A stretch of 64,000 bases of DNA from an uncultured Alphaproteobacteria bacterium (GTDB lineage: Bacteria > Pseudomonadota > Alphaproteobacteria > HIMB59 > GCA-002718135), in assembly GCA_902595855.1 (NCBI GenBank), contig CACJRY010000005.1, forward strand, positions 1 through 64,000, written 5' to 3'. The notes under the pieces are model-generated. The model was not told the DNA's origin, did not search any database, and saw nothing but the letters and a program-made list of their open reading frames with translations. Made by a program: the position numbers and the translations under genes. Positions within the stretch are counted from its first letter, which is position 1, and each line of letters begins with the position of its first letter. Shown here piece after piece: positions 56,525 through 62,470 of the stretch.

Positions 56525-57514
56525 TTAATTTAGAAATGCCTTTGATATCATTTTTCCATGCTTAAGTGGGTCATAAAATTTTATAAAAGATTTGTTTATT
56601 TGGGTTCGTGTGTTTTCTAATTCATTATTATTTGAGAGGTAAAATTTAATTTTCTCAACTAGATCATAATTTGAATCAAAAACAAAGTTTTCTACCTTCA
56701 TAAAGTTTCTAGAAACTTTATATTTTAAAAAATTCTTATCTATTAAAAAAAAAGATTTAAAAAAAAGAACCTCGTATAGTCTGTAGGGGATATTGTCATG
56801 GTTGCCACTTAAAACTAAATTTATATTAGATTCCTCTATTAATTTAACGTAATCATCTGTTGAAAGCTTTTTTTGGTTTTGGTTCATGTTGTCGAAAAAT
56901 ATTATTTTTTTATTAAAATCAAACTCTTGTTTTTCAAGAAAATCAATAACATTTTTTCTTTGTTTTTTTGTGTCAATTATTTTTCCACAATATGAAAGAC
57001 CATACTTTTTTTCTTTTTTATAATTAGTGTGTGAAAAATTTTGATTTTTTATATTATAATTAATATTTAAAAAACCCATACCGTAATAAGTTGAAAAAAG
57101 CTTTTTTTCTAAATCATCAGATAGTTTATAAAGGCTTAAATCTGCCAATAAATTTGGAACAAAATATAGTTTAATTTTTAAATATTTTTCAAAATTTTTA
57201 ACATCTTTATAGTTAAGCATTCTATCGTATCCAATAAAAAGTGATGTTGGGCACTTAATTTTATTTTGAAGAGCTGGAAGATATTTATCCTCATAATAAT
57301 CAAGGCTAATTTTTGTATCAATAATAATATGATCATAGCGGGTTAAATCTTTCAAAGATAGCATCTCAGGAAGTGATACAATTGTAACATTTGAAAAACT
57401 TTTTAATGACAATAAAAAAAATCCAAAATCTAAATTGCATAAATTTTTTTTAAAAACTGATTTGAAATTCTGTTTAATTGAGTGTTTGTCTCTGTACACA
57501 AATAATATATTCAT
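56525..57514 (-). CDS. Glycosyltransferase, GT-B like
   Basis: 329 aa. MNILFVYRDKHSIK starts a first Rossmann half. KKYGLSYCGKIIDTKKQRKNVI marks the hinge, and NLVLSGNHDNIPYRLYEVLFFKSFFLIDKNFL gives the donor-binding RxYE motif of Glyco_trans_1-type second domains. The family call is by pattern only. It is convergent with the DUF115 gene. Confidence 0.6.
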   Translation of the reverse strand: MNILFVYRDKHSIKQNFKSVFKKNLCNLDFGFFLLSLKSFSNVTIVSLPEMLSLKDLTRYDHIIIDTKISLDYYEDKYLPALQNKIKCPTSLFIGYDRMLNYKDVKNFEKYLKIKLYFVPNLLADLSLYKLSDDLEKKLFSTYYGMGFLNINYNIKNQNFSHTNYKKEKKYGLSYCGKIIDTKKQRKNVIDFLEKQEFDFNKKIIFFDNMNQNQKKLSTDDYVKLIEESNINLVLSGNHDNIPYRLYEVLFFKSFFLIDKNFLKYKVSRNFMKVENFVFDSNYDLVEKIKFYLSNNNELENTRTQINKSFIKFYDPLKHGKMISKAFLN

Positions 57515-57637
57515 AAAAAGCTTGTCATATAAAGTTTGTTAACAATAAAACAATATAGATATAATTATTAGAAAATTTAACAATTTATTTTTATGTTAAG
57601 ATAAAATAATGAAAATATTAGGGGAAAATTAATCGAA

Positions 57638-57660
57638 CTTGGACGTACGTTGGACATATA
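57638..57660. repeat. Paired TTGGAC repeat, 11-bp period (site 1)
   Basis: TTGGACGTACGTTGGAC: two TTGGAC hexamers starting exactly 11 bases apart, in the non-coding 210-base gap between two glycan genes. A matching pair lies at 58590, so the two sites flank FkbM copy 2. Confidence 0.6.
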
Positions 57661-57724
57661 GCTTTTATCAAACAGTGTTTATTATTAATTCAAAAACTAA
57701 GCAATTATAGTTTAGAGACAATGT

Positions 57725-58516
57725 TTAAGAAAAATTTTTTTCAAAAAAATAGTCTAAAATATCCTTTTGATGAGTAAATTGATTTTTGGTTATTAGTTTA
57801 AACCCTAAATTATTTAAAAATTGAGTTACAACAGTTGTGTTCTGTGGAAAGATTTCTATTTGCAAAAAAATTTTATTATCAGCAAGTAAATTTTTTATAC
57901 CCTGGAGAACAAATAGTTCATGACCTTCCGTGTCAATTTTTATAGCAATATTTTCATTTTTAATTTTTATTAAATCATCCCCTGTTTTATATTTTATTTT
58001 TATATTACCATTATCACTGATTTTGGCTCCTCCAGATTGACTAAGTCCAAATCTATTTTTCGCTTCAAGAAAACTGTCTCCACCTTTACTTGATAGCGCA
58101 TAATCATATAAGTAAATTTTGTTGCTAAAATCATTTAAATTCACATTTTTTTTTAATCTTTTGAAAGCATCTTTGTGAGGTTCAAATGCGTGTATAGTTA
58201 AATTAGGATGATTTTTAGCCATCAAAATGGAATAGATTCCTATATTTGATCCAATATCTATAAAATTATTAATTGAGTATTTTTTTATACTTTTCGAGAG
58301 TATATTAAGTTGTTTTTCCTCATAATAACCATTCATAAATAATTCTCTATCTATTGAATCTCTAATATTTAAAAAAAATTTTACACCTTTAAAACTATAA
58401 TAAAATTTATCTTTATTAATCTTAAAAAGAATTCTTCTTAAAAGAGAGTTAGATAATCTTTTAAGTAGTGGCAATTTTCTTATAATATAAAATATTTTAA
58501 AAAATAAAGTCTTCAT
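57725..58516 (-). CDS. FkbM family methyltransferase (copy 2)
   Basis: 263 aa. It has a leading basic segment, then INNFIDIGSNIGIYSILMA for SAM motif I, LTIHAFEPHKDAFKRL and IAIKIDTEGHELFVLQGI (FkbM hallmark). Only distantly like copy 1, so not a recent duplicate. It stands alone between two TTGGAC repeat pairs, as if it were a cargo gene. Confidence 0.87.
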   Translation of the reverse strand: MKTLFFKIFYIIRKLPLLKRLSNSLLRRILFKINKDKFYYSFKGVKFFLNIRDSIDRELFMNGYYEEKQLNILSKSIKKYSINNFIDIGSNIGIYSILMAKNHPNLTIHAFEPHKDAFKRLKKNVNLNDFSNKIYLYDYALSSKGGDSFLEAKNRFGLSQSGGAKISDNGNIKIKYKTGDDLIKIKNENIAIKIDTEGHELFVLQGIKNLLADNKIFLQIEIFPQNTTVVTQFLNNLGFKLITKNQFTHQKDILDYFFEKNFS

Positions 58517-58589
58517 GATTTATTAATGTTTATAATAATATTGAAGTTATTAAACTATATTTTTTATAATATTAAATATTATAACTAAA

Positions 58590-58612
58590 TTTGGACATAT
58601 GTTGGACGCAAG
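58590..58612. repeat. Paired TTGGAC repeat, 11-bp period (site 2)
   Basis: TTGGACATATGTTGGAC: two TTGGAC hexamers 11 bases apart, ending 20 bases before the tRNA-Gly fragment. Same hexamer and spacing as site 1 at 57638, with a different filler. Confidence 0.6.
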
Positions 58613-58631
58613 CCTAGGCGCACTCTCGAAT

Positions 58632-58683
58632 TTGGAGCGGGCGAAGGGATTCGAACCCTCGACTTCAACCTTGGCAAGGTTGC
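58632..58683 (-). repeat. 52-bp tRNA-Gly(GCC) 3' fragment, left attachment site
   Basis: Identical over 52 bases to 60375-60426, which is the 3' end, T-arm, variable region and anticodon arm of the intact tRNA-Gly gene including its CCA. Identity stops inside the anticodon stem. Orientation is the same as the intact gene. This is the expected product of site-specific insertion into the 3' part of a tRNA gene. Confidence 0.88.
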
Positions 58684-58748
58684 CGAGTACGAATTACCTT
58701 AACCTTTTCTTAAGTTTTAAATAACATAATTTAATATTTTGTAAACCA

Positions 58749-58770
58749 AGTGTCCCGCTACTGTCCCGCA
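58749..58770. repeat. Paired TGTCCCGC repeat, 11-bp period (left end)
   Basis: TGTCCCGCTACTGTCCCGC: two copies 11 bases apart, directly before the tRNA-Ser fragment. Candidate integrase arm-type site. Confidence 0.6.
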
Positions 58771-58771
58771 A

Positions 58772-58826
58772 AGAGAGATGGCTGAGCGGTTGAAAGCACC
58801 GGTCTTGAAAACCGGCAAAGGAGCAA
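58772..58826 (+). pseudogene. tRNA-Ser(TGA) 5' half
   Basis: About 55 bases match a tRNA-Ser from the acceptor strand (GAGAGATGGC) through the D-arm (TGAGCGG) and an intact anticodon stem-loop (CCGGTCTTGAAAACCGG, anticodon TGA) to the start of the long variable arm. The T-arm and 3' acceptor strand are missing and the sequence runs straight into the HNH gene's stop codon. It cannot form a tRNA as it stands. Confidence 0.8.
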
Positions 58827-58827
58827 A

Positions 58828-59370
58828 TTACATTTTGTTACTTTTTTTTGAGTTACATGAATAACAAAGTGGTTGCACATTTTCAATTAAGTTTGTTCCT
58901 CCTTTACTAATTGGAATAATGTGATCCATAGTTATTGGACTTTTCCTTCCTTTAAGCAAAGGAATATTTTCCCATCTTCTTTTACACATTGGACAAGTTT
59001 CGTATAATTTTAATTTTTCTTGAAATTGTTTTGGGTCAATAATACCTCCGCTACTTTTTATTCGAGCTCTTCTAGTTTGACTAAAACCAAATTTATTACA
59101 TTCTTTACAAGCTGAAAAATATGTTCCAGCAGTCCTTAATGTAAAATTATCATTTGTTAAAAATCTTTGACATTTATAGCAAGTACGGTGAGTTTCTGTA
59201 TGAAGATTTTTTTTTCCTTTTTTTCTCTCAAGTTTTTTTCTTTGCACATATTCATTGCAATCCATACACATGCGATAATATTTTCCATCCTTGCGTCTAA
59301 TAAAACTGTCTAAAGCTTTTGTGGTTTTACAAAGATAACATTCTTGTGTGTTATCATACCGACTACTCAT
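58828..59370 (-). CDS. HNH endonuclease with two N-terminal zinc ribbons
   Basis: 180 aa. Two similar zinc-ribbon units come first: CYLC...FIRRKDGKYYRMCMDCN and CYKC...FTLRTAGTYFSACKECN. The HNH nuclease follows: CPMC, ITMDHIIPISKGGTNLIENVQPLC and YSCNSKK. Such proteins are common in phages and small mobile elements as homing-like nucleases or packaging factors. It occupies the middle of the tRNA-Gly element and ends exactly at the tRNA-Ser fragment. Confidence 0.88.
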   Translation of the reverse strand: MSSRYDNTQECYLCKTTKALDSFIRRKDGKYYRMCMDCNEYVQRKKLERKKGKKNLHTETHRTCYKCQRFLTNDNFTLRTAGTYFSACKECNKFGFSQTRRARIKSSGGIIDPKQFQEKLKLYETCPMCKRRWENIPLLKGRKSPITMDHIIPISKGGTNLIENVQPLCYSCNSKKSNKM

Positions 59371-59409
59371 AAATTTATTTTACATCAATTAAATTATTAT
59401 TGAATATCA

Positions 59410-59430
59410 AGTATCCCGCAAATATCCCAA
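59410..59430. repeat. Paired TATCCC repeat, 11-bp period (internal)
   Basis: TATCCCGCAAATATCCC, a degenerate copy of the TGTCCCGC pair with the same 11-base period, in the gap upstream of the HNH gene. Confidence 0.5.
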
Positions 59431-59458
59431 AATAGCAAACAAAATTATTTATTGAAAT

Positions 59459-59695
59459 TTATTTACTTCCAACTTTTTCTACACAAATAAACTTTATCTC
59501 ATCTTTAGAATTATTACCTTTTGTTAAGGAACCAAGGCTATTTACACATTGAGCCATTGGAGAGAAAAAAAGGTGATAAGAAAAAAACATAATAAGGATT
59601 GATAAAGAAATTATGCTAATAATTAAAACTCTTTTATCCAAATTGAAAAAAATATTTTGAGTTGTATTTTTTTTGAATTTCTTATTTTTCTTCAT
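59459..59695 (-). CDS. Small single-pass membrane protein of unknown function
   Basis: 78 aa with a basic N-terminus (MKKNKKFKKNTTQN), one strong membrane helix (VLIISIISLSILIMFFSYHLFF) and a short tail with two cysteines (QCVNSLGS, IKFICVEKVG) predicted outside. Not recognised. It overlaps the 192-aa gene by 4 bases (ATGA), so the pair is translated together, as in many two-component cargo modules. Confidence 0.55.
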   Translation of the reverse strand: MKKNKKFKKNTTQNIFFNLDKRVLIISIISLSILIMFFSYHLFFSPMAQCVNSLGSLTKGNNSKDEIKFICVEKVGSK

Positions 59696-60270
59696 AAACC
59701 AGTTGTATCAATTGTATAACCCTTACCAGTATCATATTTTTTTACATCTTCATTTTCATAAATTTTAATTGGTTCATAATCGTTTTCTTTGTCTTTTATT
59801 CCCAAAAGAAGTTCTACTTGTTTGTAATTATCACTTTGGCCAAAAATAGTTATTGTAAGCTCTTTGGTTGTTTCATTTGGGTGAATAAAATTTCTATAAT
59901 CTTTTCTTAGTGGAATTATTTTTTTATCGAAAGGTACAAATTCATAAATGTTAATAAAGTGCTCAAAATCCCAAAAGAATATTGAGTAATTATCAAAATA
60001 TGTTTCAATAAAATAATTTCCTAAATCTTCTTGTCTTTGCATAGCATCATCGATCGGAATTGGTGATAGTGTTTTAGCCGATACATCTTGAATAATCATA
60101 TCTTTTGAACATCGTATTGAATAATCTTTAAACAATACATTTGGGTTTGGCGGATCATTTATTTCTAAATGATAATTGTTATGTATAAATTGCTTGTTTA
60201 CGATATTATATTTTTTTTCATCAAAAAAATTTTCTAATTTCAATCCAAACAAACCTTCAATCTTTTTCAT
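59692..60270 (-). CDS. Hypothetical protein of the tRNA-Gly element
   Basis: 192 aa, soluble, rich in aromatic and acidic residues, with no signal peptide, cysteine pair or catalytic motif that I recognise. Distinct stretches are HLEINDPPNPNVLFKDYSI and IETYFDNYSIFFWDFEHF. It is upstream partner of the small membrane protein and probably the first gene of the element, transcribed away from the tRNA-Gly gene. Confidence 0.5.
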   Translation of the reverse strand: MKKIEGLFGLKLENFFDEKKYNIVNKQFIHNNYHLEINDPPNPNVLFKDYSIRCSKDMIIQDVSAKTLSPIPIDDAMQRQEDLGNYFIETYFDNYSIFFWDFEHFINIYEFVPFDKKIIPLRKDYRNFIHPNETTKELTITIFGQSDNYKQVELLLGIKDKENDYEPIKIYENEDVKKYDTGKGYTIDTTGL

Positions 60271-60319
60271 AAAATAATACTATCATTAAAATTGTAAAAA
60301 TTTACAAATATACATCCAA

Positions 60320-60340
60320 AGTGTCCCGCTAGTGTCCCTT
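60320..60340. repeat. Paired TGTCCC repeat, 11-bp period (right end)
   Basis: GTGTCCCGCTAGTGTCCC: two copies 11 bases apart, 35 bases from the tRNA-Gly 3' end. It mirrors the pair at the left end of the element and shares TGTCCCGCTA with it. Confidence 0.6.
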
Positions 60341-60375
60341 GCGTATATTAATTAGTTAATATTTGGGAGATTTAT

Positions 60376-60450
60376 TGGAGCGGGCGAAGGGATTCGAACC
60401 CTCGACTTCAACCTTGGCAAGGTTGCGCTCTACCCCTGAGCTACGCCCGC
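60376..60450 (-). tRNA. tRNA-Gly (anticodon GCC), CCA encoded
   Basis: Reverse strand reads GCGGGCGTAGCTCAGGGG into a standard cloverleaf, with anticodon loop TTGCCAA, T-arm GAGGGTTCGAATCCC and acceptor 3' strand CGCCCGC, discriminator T, then CCA. All stems pair. Its 3' part is the attachment site of the adjacent element, which has left a 52-bp duplicate at 58632. Confidence 0.97.
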
Positions 60451-60507
60451 ATAATTTTTTCTACTATCACGATAGTTTCATAAAGTATAATAAAAAGATG
60501 TATTTTT

Positions 60508-61026
60508 ATGTTAAGCTCTGAAGAATTTATAAAGTTATTAGATGACAATAATTACGATTATGAGCTTAATAGACATGAAGCACTTTATACTGTTGAAGAC
60601 TCTTACAATCTCAGAGGAAAAATAAAGGGATCTCATAGTAAAAATTTATTTTTAAAGAATAAAAAAAATAAATTTTTTTTAATTTCTTGTGAAGAATTTA
60701 CAAATATAAATCTTAAAAAAATTTCAAAATCCTTGGGTTTGGGAAATATATCTTTTGCAAGAGAAGAATATTTAAAAGATTTGCTGAACATAAAGCCTGG
60801 GTCAGTCTCTCCCTTTGCGCTCTTAAACGATCATGAAAACAATATTAATTTTTATTTAGAGGACAAGCTTTTTAATTCAGATTTTGTTAACTTTCATCCT
60901 TTAGTAAACACAATCACTATTACAATGAGCTGTGAAAGTTTTGTTAAGTTAATGATTGAAAATAATAAAAAAATACATATCTTTTCAACTGAAAGTGAAA
61001 CAATAATAAAAACATATGGAGAATAG
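60508..61026 (+). CDS. YbaK/ProX-type prolyl-tRNA deacylase-like protein
   Basis: 172 aa covering one YbaK/aaRS-associated editing domain: HSKNLFLKNKKNKFFLIS, LNIKPGSVSPFALLNDHEN and FHPLVNTITITMS. The KPGSVSPFAL and HPxxN blocks match the stand-alone ProXp-ala type that clears Ala-tRNA(Pro). Overlaps the thioredoxin-domain gene by 11 bases. Divergent from tRNA-Gly, with a short dyad (ACTATC/GATAGT) in the 57-base spacer. Confidence 0.87.
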   Translation: MLSSEEFIKLLDDNNYDYELNRHEALYTVEDSYNLRGKIKGSHSKNLFLKNKKNKFFLISCEEFTNINLKKISKSLGLGNISFAREEYLKDLLNIKPGSVSPFALLNDHENNINFYLEDKLFNSDFVNFHPLVNTITITMSCESFVKLMIENNKKIHIFSTESETIIKTYGE

Positions 61027-61879
61027 CAATATAATAGATGTTAATGAAGTTGACTTTGAAACTAAAGTTATTGAAAAAAGTGATCATAAGTTAGTTGTTG
61101 TAGATTTTTGGGCGCCTTGGTGCGGACCTTGCAAACAATTAACACCAGTGATGGAAAAAATTGCTAGAGAAAACGAAGATAGTTTTGATTTAGTAAAAAT
61201 TAATATAGACGAAAATCAACAACTTGCAGCTCAGCTCCGAATTCAATCTATACCTGCTGTTTTTGCTTTCAAAGAAAAAAAAATTGTTAATGCCTTTCAA
61301 GGAGTAATTTCTGAAAAAGATTTTATTGAATTTATAGAAAAATCAGATGGAAAAAAACTAAAAGAAGATATGACTGATTTTTATAATGAAATAAAAAAAC
61401 TTATTATTGATAAAAATATAAATGAAGCAAAAGATAAGCTTTTGAATTTTATCACTGAAAATAATGGCGATCCTGTTGCTATAAGTCTTTATTTGCAATG
61501 TTTGTTGACACAAAAAGAGTTTAAAGAAATAGATGATTTTGTTTCATCTCTTGATGAAGAAACCATAAAAAATAAGGAAATTGAAAAAATTTTAAAAAAG
61601 GTAAAAATCACTAAAGATTCTAAGGGTCTAGCATCCATAGATGTATTGCTTAATAAGTATAATGAAAACCCAAAGAATTCAAAGGTACTTATAGAGATAT
61701 CTGAGTTTTATTTTTCTGAAGAGGATTATGAAAAAGCCTTTTCGTTTTTGTTAGATAATTATAAAAATGACAAAGAAAAAATACAAAAAAAATTAGTAGA
61801 GTTTTTTGAGGCCCTAGGAAACGACCATGAGGCTACAAAAACTAATAGAAAAAAACTTTCTAGCTTGTTGTTCTCATAG
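61016..61879 (+). CDS. Thioredoxin-domain protein with C-terminal TPR (YbbN/CnoX-like)
   Basis: 287 aa. The thioredoxin domain (1 to about 115) has an intact redox site in VVDFWAPWCGPCKQL, unlike the E. coli protein, which lacks the CxxC pair. The C-terminal half (about 120-285) is helical with TPR character and ends in a YbbN-like RKKLSSLLF. Such proteins are chaperone/redoxin holdases. Its stop is immediately before the LON-domain start, suggesting an operon for protein quality control. Confidence 0.9.
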   Translation: MENSNIIDVNEVDFETKVIEKSDHKLVVVDFWAPWCGPCKQLTPVMEKIARENEDSFDLVKINIDENQQLAAQLRIQSIPAVFAFKEKKIVNAFQGVISEKDFIEFIEKSDGKKLKEDMTDFYNEIKKLIIDKNINEAKDKLLNFITENNGDPVAISLYLQCLLTQKEFKEIDDFVSSLDEETIKNKEIEKILKKVKITKDSKGLASIDVLLNKYNENPKNSKVLIEISEFYFSEEDYEKAFSFLLDNYKNDKEKIQKKLVEFFEALGNDHEATKTNRKKLSSLLFS

Positions 61880-62470
61880 ATGAAAATACCAATTTTCCCT
61901 TTGAACGGGGCCGTTATGTTTCCCAAAACCAATCTGCCTTTAAATATATTTGAAGAAAGATATATTAGCATGATAGACTATTCTCTATCGAATAATCGGT
62001 TTCTTGGCATGGTTCAACAAAAACCCAATAACGAACTTTATAATATCGGCTGTTTTGGTAAAATTACTGCCTTTAATGAAACGACTGACAAAAGATATTT
62101 AATTAACTTGGAAGGAATAAACTACTTTAAAATTTCCAAACAATTAGAAACAGATTTTAAATTTTTAATTTATGAAATAGAAATTCTAGATAGCTTTAAC
62201 AACAACCCCATTGAAAATTCTTTAAAAAATAAAATACTTGATAGTTTTAAAAAATATAATGAAGTTAAAAAAATTAATTTCAGTATTAAAGAAATTTCTG
62301 ATTTAAGTATTATTGATTTGCTCAAGCTTATAGTAATGATTTCTCCGTTTGAGGTTAGTGTAAAGCAAATGTTTTTGGAACTAAAATCCAACAAAGAATT
62401 ATACAAAAATGTTTTGTCTACCTTAGAAATCGAAACCGCAACAAAAAATAAAACAACATCTATAAATTAA
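61880..62470 (+). CDS. LON substrate-binding-domain protein
   Basis: 196 aa opening with IPIFPLNGAVMFPKTNLPLNIFEERYISMI, the N-terminal substrate-recognition domain of Lon protease, and GMVQQKP further on. No ATPase or protease domain is present, so it is the stand-alone form common in alphaproteobacteria. It is a probable partner in proteolysis or protein binding. The stop interlocks in TTAA with that of the UbiH-family gene. Confidence 0.9.
   Translation: MKIPIFPLNGAVMFPKTNLPLNIFEERYISMIDYSLSNNRFLGMVQQKPNNELYNIGCFGKITAFNETTDKRYLINLEGINYFKISKQLETDFKFLIYEIEILDSFNNNPIENSLKNKILDSFKKYNEVKKINFSIKEISDLSIIDLLKLIVMISPFEVSVKQMFLELKSNKELYKNVLSTLEIETATKNKTTSIN

Larger units (their letters stand above)
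58517..58827. other. 311-bp non-coding junction: repeats and two tRNA fragments
   Basis: No gene fits here. In order it holds a TTGGAC repeat pair, a 52-bp copy of the tRNA-Gly 3' part, an AT-rich stretch, a TGTCCCGC repeat pair and the 5' half of a tRNA-Ser. This is the left junction of an integrated element. Confidence 0.8.
58632..60426. mobile_element. Small tRNA-Gly-integrated element without integrase
   Basis: About 1.74 kb bounded by the 52-bp tRNA-Gly fragment and the intact tRNA-Gly gene. Contents are an HNH endonuclease gene, a coupled pair of unknown genes (192 and 78 aa) and a tRNA-Ser 5' half. Paired TGTCCC repeats lie 65 bases inside the left end and about 35 bases inside the right end, plus one internal copy. 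The polarity is right for insertion at the tRNA 3' end. No recombinase is encoded, so it is either a remnant or mobilised in trans. Confidence 0.75.

Noticed and set aside
50465-60375. Prophage
   Set aside because: No capsid, terminase, tail, lysis or integrase genes are present; only one HNH protein and repeats support mobility.
60463-60476. ACTATC/GATAGT palindrome between tRNA-Gly and the YbaK-like gene
   Set aside because: Too short (6-bp arms, 2-base loop) to call an operator or terminator on its own in AT-rich DNA.
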